From Pseudophaeomoniella oleicola (taxonomy: Eukaryota > Ascomycota > Eurotiomycetes > Phaeomoniellales > Phaeomoniellaceae), in the NCBI GenBank assembly GCA_003868215.1, contig QWDQ01000019.1, positions 310,001 through 374,000 of the forward strand: a stretch of 64,000 bases of DNA. The letters run 5' to 3'. Numbering within the stretch: position 1 is the stretch's first letter; every line of letters begins with the position of its first letter. A program made the position numbers and the translations under genes. This document shows, piece after piece, positions 24,168 through 34,965 of this stretch. The notes under the pieces are model-generated. The model did no database searches, was not told where the DNA came from, and was given only the letters and a program-made list of their open reading frames with translations.

Positions 24168-24957
24168 AGAAAGTCTGGGGCAGTTGTAGTAGAACATATC
24201 TACTGTAACACCCGCTTCGACTTGATTGAAATGCAGATCGAACGAGAGGTGAGATATGTAGTAACCATACTCAATCAAGCAGACAGACAGACAGATATAC
24301 AAAAACAGCACAATCAACCAGACGATCTGACCCCTTCTCCATAATAGCTCTCGTCGAAGCAACCCTGAGAGAACAGCCAATATCTAGCTATATAGGTACA
24401 TATAGACCATCAATTTCCGAATGATGAAATCATATCTATTGGTATATATGTTACATAGGCAAGATATTGCCTTACGTGGAGGATCATCCGCGGAGGAGAA
24501 CAGTGCGCATGCGGTCCGATGGGGAGATAACAATCATCTGGAGTGATGTTACTTTATCGGGAAAAAAGCAAGGGTTATTGAAATGGAACAAATCTCATGA
24601 CTTGTGAATTAATAAAATAAAGTATATGAATTCGTGAAAAAGAGATTCAAACAGTTTGACGATTCCAACGACCGGTCACCGAGCTTGGGTATACATAATA
24701 TACTCAGAACCCATGCGACCCTCGCCACAGACTCTCCAGACGAAAGTATGCTATTTCGCTGTATTTTACGCAATCAACCAAGTAGATCGCATCGTGGAGA
24801 AGCGACCCTCTATATCGTTGAAATGATGATGGTTATCAACGCCCCCTTTTGTCCTTTAGAACCATTGTGTGGGCCATGTCAATGTGCTCCTAGATTGTTG
24901 GCATGTAAGACACTATTGCCATTTGTAAATAACAGCAAGAGCTCGCGCTCCTTATGC
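24168..24957. other. Convergent 3' intergenic region
   Basis: Between the stops of the FAD oxidoreductase and cytochrome b5. Contains a short CAGA tandem run near 24280-24297; otherwise nothing seen. Confidence 0.55.
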
Positions 24958-25659
24958 TTATTTTCCTTCCTGTTTAGCCATGTAGCTATATGCGGCATAG
25001 GCTGCAGCACCACCGAGGATGAGGACCGCATAGACACCGATACCAAAGGAGACCGCGCCACTGTCGCTGGAAGACTTTGTCGTTGTGGATTGGGAAGTTT
25101 TGGCCGGCGCCGGGTCACCAGGCTATTATCCATTGTTAGTGTCAACTTGATGCATCGATGCGACGAATGATGCCGGATATGAAATTGAACCCGTTCGGGC
25201 GTTGCAGCCTCAAAAAGACCACTCCGAGCGAAGATGGTTGTATGACAGGTCTAGGAGATCTGACGTACCTGACGCTTCAAGGTTCCAACAAGCAGACCTT
25301 CGAGAATTTCCCGCGCCTCATCACTGTGACCGACATCCTCGAAAGCTTCTGTAGCATCTTGACCACCGACATCGAGAAGAACTTCCTCACCACCGCTGGA
25401 AAATAATCGCGTTAGCAGAGATTCTGCATCAGAGAGCGCGTCTTGGACAAAGTGCGCATTGAATGGACTCAGAGGATGCGATGGGCGGTGTGCTCGCGGC
25501 GCTACCGATGACTGGGGACTCTAAAATATCAGGCGAGACTTACGGATGCTCGTCGACGAAACTGGTGGTGTCATAGACCTTGTCGTGAACTACCAACCAC
25601 ACATCCTTCTTGGTGTTGTGATCAGCAATCTGTGCGTAGGTGAATTCCTTTTCCGACAT
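24958..25659 (-). CDS. Cytochrome b5, tail-anchored
   Basis: Three short exons, 25659..25544, 25395..25269 and 25122..24958, join in frame (GTAAGT and GTACGT donors) to a 135-aa protein. The start [20 protein letters not shown] and the heme motif [12 protein letters not shown] are diagnostic. The two axial histidines are His38 (HPGG) and His62 (EDVGHS), at the family's usual spacing. A Ser/Thr-rich hinge then leads to one hydrophobic helix ([20 protein letters not shown]) and a short charged tail, so the protein is anchored in the ER membrane with the heme domain in the cytosol. Cytochrome b5 passes electrons to fatty-acid and sterol desaturases and to some P450s. Introns are 148 and 146 nt, longer than elsewhere in the window. 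Confidence 0.95.
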
Positions 25660-26833
25660 CTTGATTTAGAGATGTTGGGTTGACAGATGAAGCGGGGCGC
25701 AATTGACGGTAAGAAGAAGTAAAAGGTGGGCTGAAGCGTCACGCAGGCAAGAATGAAGTGAGAAGGGAGGGGCGTATGAACAGACAATTAGACAGATCGT
25801 ATGTAATGATTCCAGAGGGGAGAGGATGTCGAGATCATACAAATCAGATAGACAAGGTGGGCGTTGAGGGTGTTGAGGGTTTCTTCAAGGGAAATCTCGA
25901 CCCAAAGTGGCTTAGGGGGATTTGTCTCGGGGAGGAAATAGGTTAAACAGAATCTCCTCACGCCCAAAGTCGAGGGGAATGAGCCTATGAGAAGCCAATT
26001 GATTACTTGATGTTTCTTTCTTTTTGGAATCTCAGACGGACTTCTCCTGTTGCCTTCTATCTCTTCTCAACCCTCAACGCTGCAGAAAGAAACAGAACAC
26101 CAATGAGACGCCTTCTAGACTGTCTCCCAATCCTTCTGCTGACCTGTTCTTACCATATCATCTATCAGATGCTGAGGTTCTCTTTGCTCATCGATTATAA
26201 TGAAACTGAACATTCATTGAAACCCACAGCGCCCTTGTCCGATTAGCCTCCATCGGAACAAATATCCAATTTTGGTCTGTTGGTGTTGGTTGAGGAGCAC
26301 TCGATCTTGTAATCTGATCAAACGCACAAATGAATCCCATCTGATATAACAACTATCAACGTATGGCTAGATACAACTCTGGCCACCAGTGAACTCCCTG
26401 ATCAGTTACAATCCAGAAGAAGTCTCTGGTCATGTTACTCAAAGCGTCGGTGAATATCCTAGGTACCTAAGCCGTCTCTCAAGCATTCATAAGGTATCGT
26501 AACCCTGGTACTACGTAGGGTATCGGTCGGAACTGATCAACGGCATTTCCATGATGAAATCTGACAAGAGTGGTATACCGTGACTGCCTGACATCCATCT
26601 TCGTTTATGTTTGCCGTCTCACAAAAGTACAGTTGCTGGTCTTCGGTTCCCGATCATGCCCTGTTCCTTATCGTACCACTCGCCGATCGTAGTTAAGGGA
26701 AGTTTCCCCTCTTGTCCCAGAAAGGCAACATTATTAGTGATCAGTGCACGTGGGTTCGCGTTCTCCTGAGGCGCGTCATGGTCCATGAGTACACCCGAAA
26801 TTTGGAAGACGAAGACAATACAAGGCGCTAGAT
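25660..26833. other. Intergenic, divergent promoters of cytochrome b5 and rap1
   Basis: No gene supported. Holds CCTAGGTACC near 26458 and a GGTACTACGTAGGG variant of the recurrent palindrome near 26507. Confidence 0.55.
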
Positions 26834-29365
26834 ATGTCGACCCAGGCTGCAGATGATGCGACTGAAGGTGCACAACCAGATCTCGGTCACCTTTTCGAGG
26901 GTACGAAATTCTGGTTGTCGCATCAGGTACCGCAAAGGACTTGGTTCATCTCTCAGATTAAAAGCCATGGAGGTGAAGTCGTTGAACAAGAGAGGCAGGC
27001 GGATGTGAAGCTTGTCGATCATACCAGGAAGATTCTACCTGCCGGATGGTGAGTACATAGAAGCGCGAAGAGAAATAACCAGGTGCTCATCGTGATTTAG
27101 CTATTCCTACAAATTTGTCGAGCTCTCGATTCGCCAGAAACGTCTCGAGAAACTGGACGATCATGCTGTTGGCCCACACGCAAACCACTCCCGCCCCGTT
27201 GGCTCTTACACAACCATGGCGAGAGGGGGCAGGATACCTTTCACCGGAGAGGATGATCAATACCTGATCGACTGGGTCAAACCGATAGCAGATAGTGGAG
27301 GGAGCGATAGAGGAAATGAAATTTATAAGCAAATCGAGGCGGCGAATCCCAGACACACATGGCAATCGTGGCGCGATCGTTGGATCAAACATGTTAGTTT
27401 GCGCACTGACATAAGGTATCGTCACCAACGAGATTCTGAGAATAGCGACTTCGTCAGAGATCACTCGGACCCGTCAAGACCATCGGCCCGAAGTGACCGA
27501 TCAACAGGGCAGCCAGCAGCACAGCAACATGCCTCCCATCAGAGACAAGAGAAGTATGGTTCATTCTCCGGCGCCGAGGCCAAGATTCTATATAATGCTG
27601 CAAAGTCTATCGCGCAGGTGCCGCCTGAGAATGCTCCTGCGGCATGGCGAGAGTTTGCAGCATCTTCAGAGGTAGTCGACCACCGTGCCACGAGCATAAG
27701 GTGTTTCGCTAATAAATTCTCTAGTACGGGGGACATACAGTCGAAGAGTGGCAACATTTCTGGGAAACCTATGTTCGACCAATCTATGAAGATGTGGAAC
27801 GACGTAAGAAAGAGAAAGCAAGTCGCAAACATAATGACGCCAAAAGCCCGATTGACCAGGCCAATACTCATAACGTCTCAGAAAGCTCTGCAGCTCAACC
27901 AGGATCTGCGGCGTCCAACCCCGACCGCCAGACTGTCCCCTCAGATAAGGCAGAGGTCGCATCAAATAATGATAATCAAGCGGCCCGAAGCCCTTCATTC
28001 CAACCCGAATCGCCAACTACGCGTGTTGGATCTCCAAGCTTGGACAAGCCCGCCTCGAACGAAGCTAGAAAGAGGAGTCATATGAGACGATCCAGCAATG
28101 TTGACGGTGCAGATAGTCCTCCGCCGGCGAAGAGACGCAAGCATACGGATACGCAGGAGGAACGTCAAGACATAAGCCAATCATTTAAACTTCCATCAAA
28201 ACTTGTCACCGGGACCCCGCCGCTCAACTTGAAGAACGTGGACCACAGACGGGAAGTCCCCGCTTCTCCAGAGCAACCATCTGATAAAGAGGACGAAATT
28301 CGATCCCCTGAAGCAGTAGTAAGGACTACTCATACGAATACATATGGTCAACCGTATTCGCCCCTCTTCTTAGCCGATATAGATTCAGAGGCCGGAGATG
28401 AAGAGGAAGACTCGACGCCTAAGCCACTAAGGCAATCCGCCCCGGAACAGTCACCTCGAACCTCACCTCTGAAGATCCGACTAGACCTTGATGACGGTGC
28501 AAGCTCATCAGTTCAAGGTAGTGAACTTGGACCATCAGCACAAGCGCCGCGTCTAGCATCAGAGGAACTTGGGGAAGAAGAGGGAAGCGCAGCCGATCCT
28601 AGTGAAGCAGAAGAAGACAATTTTGAGACAGCTCAGCCAGAACTAGAAAGCGAAACATCGGAAACGTTTGAAACAGCACCGCAGCCACGGGTTGAGACCC
28701 AAGCTCTGTTAAAGGAAACGCAAGCTGACTTCGACCTGGGGATTCCGGAACCTGAAGGCGGGTGGGAAGCGTACGATGATTTTGCAAGCCAAAGTCAAGA
28801 CCAAGGAGAAGTCTCACAGACGACTCCAAAAGTCAGTGAGCAGACCGGGACCGTGCAAGCCACTATCACATCTGAGCCTGTTGAAACCACTTTTCCGTCC
28901 TCACCCCCTCAACTAGACGTCGGCAATCGTCCACACGTGTCGACGTCCCGACTCCCCTCCCCACCCTCCACACTTCCATCCACTCTCCCTGCCTGCACCG
29001 ACATCGATACCTACATAACAACCCGCCTGTCCCACCACCTCCTCACCCACCCCTCCTCCGACCCAACAACACTAGAACTCCTCCTCCTAACCTCGGCACG
29101 CCGCACCATGACCTCCTCCCTGACCACTTCCACCGCCGCCGCCCATTCCTTCCACCTCGCCGACATCGTCTTCGAACACCTCCGCCACGGGAAACCGGTC
29201 CCCAGCACCGTGCCAGGGATCTGGACCGAGGACGACGATAACGATCTGATCGGCGGCGATGCTAGGGGCGTGGAGAGGGTGAGACGGAAACATGGGGATA
29301 TGGGCGTTGAGGGACGGTGGGAAGTTCTTGATGTATTGGGGGGAGGTCATGGTGGAGAGGGGTGA
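26834..29365 (+). CDS. rap1: Rap1-like telomere-binding protein (BRCT, Myb, RCT)
   Basis: Exons 26834..27048, 27101..27671 and 27725..29365 give 808 aa. The N-terminal BRCT-like domain (about residues 18-95) begins LFEGTKFWLSHQVPQRT and is joined across intron 1 to CYSYKFVELSIRQ. The Rap1-type Myb domain (about 117-165) reads IPFTGEDDQYLIDWV...HTWQSWRDRWIKH. A second Myb-like unit (about 215-290) spans intron 2 and includes YGGHTVEEWQHFWETYVRPI. A long acidic, Ser/Pro-rich region with a basic KKR-type patch follows. The C-terminal RCT domain ends in GIWTEDDDNDLIGG and the KHG...RWEVLD box. Rap1 caps telomeres through shelterin-like partners and recruits silencing factors. In filamentous fungi it is often tethered by a TRF-type protein; whether this one binds DNA directly cannot be told. 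Confidence 0.92.
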
Positions 29366-29546
29366 TAACGAAACAACGATTATGATGAGGTTGATGATGA
29401 TGGCGATGATGATGGTAACGGGAGATGTATATGAAAAAAAAGTACACAGTTACATACATACATCTCAGGTTTTACATCTTGTGCCCAATCCAATGCCAAT
29501 CTTACTTGACCAAGGTAGATTATCACAAAAGCTTCAATTACTGTAA

Positions 29547-29566
29547 GTACCTAGGTACCTAGGTAC
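29547..29566. repeat. 20-bp palindrome GTACCTAGGTACCTAGGTAC
   Basis: A perfect inverted repeat built from two overlapping GTACCTAGGTAC units. The identical 20-mer recurs at 42693-42712. Confidence 0.95.
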
Positions 29567-29765
29567 GTAGATGAGGAATAAATAACCAACCCTCTTCAAC
29601 CCCCCCCTGAATCCACAACTCATATTTCTTTCGTTTTCGTTCTCCTTCCTTCCTTTTAGAAATCAACGATGATATAACTTACATAAAGAATGTATGTACA
29701 TACCTTACCCTTATTTGACAGTTGTACAGTTGGAATGTTCAATGATCGTGCAATACATATTTCAA

Positions 29766-29766
<1 letters not shown>

Positions 29767-29796
<30 letters not shown>

Positions 29797-29800
29797 GAGG
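29767..29800. repeat. AG dinucleotide microsatellite
   Basis: Nearly pure AG repeat with two AAAG interruptions, in the 3' flank of rap1. Confidence 0.9.
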
Positions 29801-31259
29801 ACTTTTTATTAATCAAGAGGAAATGTTTTTTTCTCTCTTTGGATATATATATGTGAAGTGTAGAAATCTGATTCTTTTGAGTGAAGTAGGTATATGGATG
29901 TGTACTTAAGTAAGTACAGCGAGACTGGAGAGTGAAGGGATCCTATGAGTGTTTGTAGAGCAGAGTAAGTAAGATCCGTCGGTTAGATTTGCTTCATGGA
30001 CTGGGAAAACCACGTCTACTATCCAGAGTTGCTAGGGGTTCCTTACCTGTCCGCATCATGTACAAGCAACACTCGGACCCTGTCTCGCCTGTCGGTTCAT
30101 TAGTTGCCGATGAATCTGCAATCGGGAATGGATCGATGGAGAGCGAGACCATCGAGTAAGGCTATCCGTGTGGAGGTTGAGCGTATGAGTTTTCATCAAA
30201 GACGATGCAAGACGGGAACTAGATCTAAGGCAGCTGAACCTCTGGCCTCATCCCGTCGTTCATGAGTCAATGATAGCGTTGAGACCAAACCCGTCTAGAT
30301 ATGAGCTCGCCATTGGGAGTGTACCGTAGTAGACTGGGCAATGAACAATTGTCCGAAGTCTCCTCGGCTACTTCATCTCCACGTTTCAAGGCGCGGAGAT
30401 AACCAGCTCGCCGGCTCAGATGGAGCATGTAAAGCGGGAGCAATTCCATGTGACCCTAGCTAATCACCGTTGAATTGATTTTTATCCCCTCTCCGGAAAT
30501 CGGAAAAGAAAACACGGGGAGTATGGAGGACGGCAAAACGAGGCGATACGCCACAAGACGCTCTGACACTGCTCGGGGAAGATGCACGGATGATACAAAC
30601 GGACCCAATTCGTGTCGCCAGAGAACGAGCCCAGGCAGGTTAGCGACTTCATTTGCCACGTAACATTAGCCGGATAATGAGAACCCTGAGGCGTCGTCGC
30701 TACAGACAAGGTGTGGCTGAGTTGCATACACAGTAAAAAGCACTCGCTCAGGAACGAGAATCGAGATCCCTGATCGGCTTCCATGCAGGCAACTCGGTAG
30801 GCGTTGCGTGATAGTGCAAAATCAATGATATCAAGCGGCGCTTGGACCTTTTAGCGAGATGACCGTCAATGAGTAAATGTTAGCGAGGGTAGTTTCTGAT
30901 TGGCGAGTCCATATCAATGCGGCGACATGAAGAGGGGTCCATTGGATTCCCTGCAGATCTGTAACGGTTCTCGTCTTCGTCGTTCACAACCGAGAGGTCG
31001 AGACCGAGGAATGATCTGGAGATGGACTATGGAGAGGCAGACACAAGTAAACTTGTGGCTTCGTATGTGCTGCATGTAGTATGGTCGAAAGTACGTGTAG
31101 AAGATATGCACAGAGGTAAGTCCCGCTCTCGGAGAGAAACCATCACAAAAATAGAATATAGTCTCTACTCATCGAAAGTCTATGATCCATCTTGCCCGAA
31201 ATAATTGTTGTCGAATCTCACGAACAATGGAGCGACAGATATCAAAGTTTGACAGTCTG

Positions 31260-31271
31260 TACTACGTAGTA
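31260..31271. repeat. TACTACGTAGTA palindrome
   Basis: Perfect 12-bp palindrome in the gene-poor stretch; a member of a family seen at many intergenic sites here. Confidence 0.85.
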
Positions 31272-32442
31272 GGGGGAGAAAGTCGATGGCTCGATGGGCG
31301 AGTTCTAGACCGTCGATTATTCGCTTGAATCCCTAAAAGGCTTGGCAGCACAAGGACTTCCAAATCGGACCGGATTGATGTCAGCGTCGACGGCGAGACG
31401 GGATGGCGAGGTGGACAACGATAAGGGATGGAATCAATTGTATCATAAGTTGATTGTACCGCAGTGACTTATCTAGTGAGTCAGGGAGGAAGTCCGGGAT
31501 GATGATTGGAATGGGGATTTTATTGTCGCGCTTCGTAGGCACGGGAAAGTAGAAAGCAGATAGATACCCAACGCTAGACTTCCCACGTACCTGAATTATG
31601 GATCTGACAATCCTGGTCGTCTGCGTCTGGCGTATGAGGCGCGTTATCCAGTACTCACGGTGAGATCATCTCGTTCTATTCAGCCAGTCATCTTGACACT
31701 GTGGGCGACTCGTCGTCTACTTAGGCCACGACACGTTCGTTAAGTCGTTGGTCAACCAGGAAGTTTATAGATCTCTTATTCAGAGCTGAATTGAAGAACC
31801 ATGTCGAGGAGAAAGAAATCGAATGAGCTCGAACTCGGGTTCAGTTGAAATGTTTGACATCATTGATTCCAAGCACGGTATAGTCGTCTGCATATTTGGG
31901 CAGCAAGACCTAATTCCAATAGACAGGTACCTACCTACCTAGGTAGATACCTAGTTGTAGATATCTCATGTATGGCGGCTCGCCAGACCCGCTACTGCCA
32001 CCAAATGGGAACGTACATAAGCGAAGGGGAAATTCCGAGACAGGCTGCCGACTTCTCAGCCCCACGGATGCGGGTTGGTACCTTGCCTTGAAGCTGTGAG
32101 ATAGGATGGTGTTGACGTGTCGAGGTGTTGTTGATTTGTGGTCCCCAACACAAACAAAGGAAATTCAGGAAATAGGGAGAGAGTGAACAATGGAATTACA
32201 ATTGAACGGTAGGGCTGACCCTTGGCTGACAGCGATGATCGTTGCATATCTTCTACCAATCTCAGCTGGGAAAGGAACTGCTGATTTGCATAATTGTCAA
32301 ATGAGAGTCGAGGGAATCTAATCGCCAATCAAGAAACGACTCGACCATGTTAGTGTCTTCGGTCTTCTGTCCTCGGTTAGTGGAATGGGAATGGGCAAGG
32401 GTTAGTTAAGTGACACTTGTGCCAGTACCATTCTCGCCATAG

Positions 32443-32470
32443 GAGACATCGAGACATCGAGACATCGAGG
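32443..32470. repeat. Short tandem repeat, unit GAGACATC
   Basis: Three and a half consecutive copies of the 8-nt unit in the gene-poor region. Confidence 0.85.
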
Positions 32471-32756
32471 GACATTTAGCTGCGAATTCCCACTCGACTT
32501 ATGGCCTGAAATGGATAGTGTCGATCCCCGATCCCAGCAAAGTGGCCCGACAAAATCCAAATCGTCGCCACAGATAAGTTAAGTGCGAAGTCTGGAGTGC
32601 GAAAGTGCGAAAGTGCATACTAAGTTAACTTAACTTACACCAACTAATTAGACTGTAGCTCAACAAAGAGAATAAGTCGAGTCTTCATAGACGTGCATCT
32701 CCAGAGATCGAGACAATAGTGACGGATCCGATCCCCGACAATCGCATTCTTTTAGC

Positions 32757-32812
32757 ATCCTCATCCTCATCCTCATCCTCACACCCTCACCCTCACCCTC
32801 CTCCTCACCCTT
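32757..32812. repeat. TCATCC / ACCCTC hexanucleotide repeats
   Basis: A pyrimidine-rich tract of TCATCC units followed by ACCCTC-like units, about 300 bp before the start at 33117. It may be a promoter CT-tract. Confidence 0.75.
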
Positions 32813-33116
32813 TACCTGTATTTTGGACATATAAACCTTGATTCTCGGCCGCAATTTCAACCCTGTTCGTTTCCTAGTCCGTTCTCTCCCGGACGTCACA
32901 AGTCGCATCACGCTACAACGACAGCTGTCTCGGTATAATACATGTCAATAGAAAGAATCAGGTCGCAGACTCTCTACAATCTTAGCAGTGGCTTATAGGG
33001 ACACGGCTGTCCAGAAAGTAGGATTGGATTGCTGTTGAACGACATCACATCTTCGCGCATTCTTGATTCGATTGACTCGACTCGACTCGACAGCGACATT
33101 CCACTTGCAAGCAACA

Positions 33117-33959
33117 ATGTTCGAGGACTTCTCCTTTCTCTCGTCGTCGAGCAACATCCCCAGCGACCCCGTCTCATATCTCGATCCTCTTCATACCGAC
33201 ATCGAGCCGACCATGATAAGCTCCTCTCCTTCATCTTCGCGTTGTTCATCACCTCGAAATGCTCGCGACCTGCGCTTCCGTGCTTCGCGTACTCCTTCAA
33301 TAGAATCCTGGACTGGATCCTCATCGCGTCGACCATCCATCGATACGCTCACCAGCCAATTCGACAACCACTCTCCATTCGACGACGCTTCCGCACTACC
33401 AGCACCAAGCAGCGCGTCCGAATATCAAACTCCACGATCCACTCCGATACCTATCGACGAAGGCTTTGATGAGCCCACATCCAATCAGCAAATGGACTAC
33501 ATCTCCCTCTACGACTGCTGCACCGACACCTCACCCTCCCTCTCTTCCTCCTCCCACCACTACTCCCCAAGACCCCCCTTGACCTTCACTCTGCGCCGCC
33601 GCCAACGCCAACTCCTCTCCCGAATCCAATGCCTCTCCGCCCGCAACGGCGGCAGCAATACCGCTCTCGAATCCCACCTCGCCCTCCTCGTCGACGAATG
33701 CCACCCGAACTCCCTACCCTTATATTCTTCTTCCTCCGACAACGCCGCGGGCAACCCTACAGTACCCACCACCACGTCGTCGTCCAAGAGACCTGCACTA
33801 CTACTACCACCACCCCCATCATCAATCACATCCGCAGGATACTTTTCAGTTACATCTGCATCTGCCACATCAGCGTCTGTGTCTGTATCCTTGTCGTCAC
33901 GACAACAGCACCACGCGATCGTAAAACGCGCCCCGCGTGTACGAAAGAGGAAATTCTGA
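33117..33959 (+). CDS. Hypothetical Ser/Pro-rich disordered protein, 280 aa
   Basis: Not recognised. The intronless frame uses the C-ending codons typical of the genes around it and starts in a good context (GCAACAATGTTC). The product is strongly Ser/Thr/Pro-rich and probably disordered. It has an acidic-aromatic start (MFEDFSFLSSSSN), a segment RDLRFRASRTPSIESWTGSS that could be a kinase or 14-3-3 target, and one ordered-looking basic amphipathic stretch, LTFTLRRRQRQLLSRIQCLS, near residue 160. It ends in VKRAPRVRKRKF, a possible nuclear localisation signal. No signal peptide or membrane helix is visible. A nuclear regulatory role is only a guess. Confidence 0.65.
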   Translation: MFEDFSFLSSSSNIPSDPVSYLDPLHTDIEPTMISSSPSSSRCSSPRNARDLRFRASRTPSIESWTGSSSRRPSIDTLTSQFDNHSPFDDASALPAPSSASEYQTPRSTPIPIDEGFDEPTSNQQMDYISLYDCCTDTSPSLSSSSHHYSPRPPLTFTLRRRQRQLLSRIQCLSARNGGSNTALESHLALLVDECHPNSLPLYSSSSDNAAGNPTVPTTTSSSKRPALLLPPPPSSITSAGYFSVTSASATSASVSVSLSSRQQHHAIVKRAPRVRKRKF

Positions 33960-33975
33960 TGCCTGAATCCGTTGT

Positions 33976-34006
<31 letters not shown>
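33976..34006. repeat. AGC trinucleotide microsatellite
   Basis: About ten tandem AGC units, starting 17 nt after the stop of the hypothetical protein, so transcribed only as 3' UTR if at all. Confidence 0.95.
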
Positions 34007-34007
<1 letters not shown>

Positions 34008-34236
34008 TTACCAAAAGCAAAAAGCAAAAAGGAAACACCAGTGGAAAAAAAAAAAACACAAGATACCCATTTACAAACCTCTCTCCGCACTTACTTATTT
34101 ACTATTTTCTATTACTATTCTACGTACTTTTTATGTACATATATATATATATACCTACATAACATATTCTACATCAGTATATATCTCTCTCTCTCTATAT
34201 ATATATCACATCTTCTTGACCTCTCTCTCCCGCGGC

Positions 34237-34240
34237 AAAA

Positions 34241-34279
<39 letters not shown>
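34237..34279. repeat. GAAA tetranucleotide microsatellite
   Basis: Roughly ten tandem GAAA units, preceded by CT and TA dinucleotide runs (34140-34206). Confidence 0.95.
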
Positions 34280-34965
34280 CAAAGACGTATGTATATCTAT
34301 TATACCTTACTTACCTAGGTAAGGTAGGTACACATCCTCCTACAAGGTACTTGGGTACTTAGGTCCCTTATCCATCCATCCATCCAACCAAAGATCCAAT
34401 GGTCCTTTTTTTTCTTAAGCATCTCTCTTCTTTTTTATATATTTTTATATATTGGAAGTATATATAACTACCAAGTACGTAGATACATACATACCTAGGT
34501 ACCTTAGGTGTAAAAGAAAAATATGCCAACGTAGGACTTTTCATGTAAATTGTCGATGGCTTACCTACCTACCTACCTACATACCATAGTTATGTACGTA
34601 AGTTCAATTGTCTCATCCACTCAAGGTACTAAAGAACTCAAGAATCTTTGTTTGTACCAAATCTTCATTTCATCCAAAAGTATGTGTGTGCCATCGATGA
34701 TCGTGTTGTGAAATTCGGGGGGCAATCCGAACGGTCGTAGTATTTTGCAATAACTCCTGAATGTACATTGATGGAACCCCCAGATGCATGTAAAAACCCT
34801 GTAGAAGCTTGCATGCTTGCTCGCTGACATGTTTCCTTCCCATGATACTATACTGTACTATGCTGAAATCGTAGCTCATCATCAATTGATACAGCGCAAT
34901 TCTCTCGTATATCGTAGCCGACAAGGTCATTGAAATTTCCGGGAAAACAGAGCGGTCGTGAGAAA

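Larger units (their letters stand above)
29366..33116. other. Gene-poor region of 3.7 kb
   Basis: I found no exon chain with codon bias, domain or consistent splice sites on either strand. The region contains an exact 20-bp CTAGG-type palindrome, an AG microsatellite, a TACTACGTAGTA palindrome (31260-31271), a GACATCGA tandem repeat, and TCATCC/ACCCTC repeats before the next gene. It may hold the extended promoter of the gene at 33117 or a decayed insertion. Confidence 0.5.
33960..34965. other. Convergent 3' region packed with microsatellites
   Basis: Separates the stops of the hypothetical protein and chitin synthase. It contains AGC, TA, CT and GAAA runs, then TACCTAGGTA-type palindromes (34311-34322 and 34492-34503) and TACC tandem units near 34561-34581. 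No gene is supported here. Confidence 0.7.

Noticed and set aside
24167-24958. Functional link between the FAD oxidoreductase and cytochrome b5
   Set aside because: They converge and are separated by about 790 bp; DAO-type enzymes are not known to need cytochrome b5.
34670-34965. Long C-terminal extension of chitin synthase past the last intron
   Set aside because: It is intron read-through; the donor GTAAGT at 35077 and the 15-nt exon ending FRGV give the usual family end.
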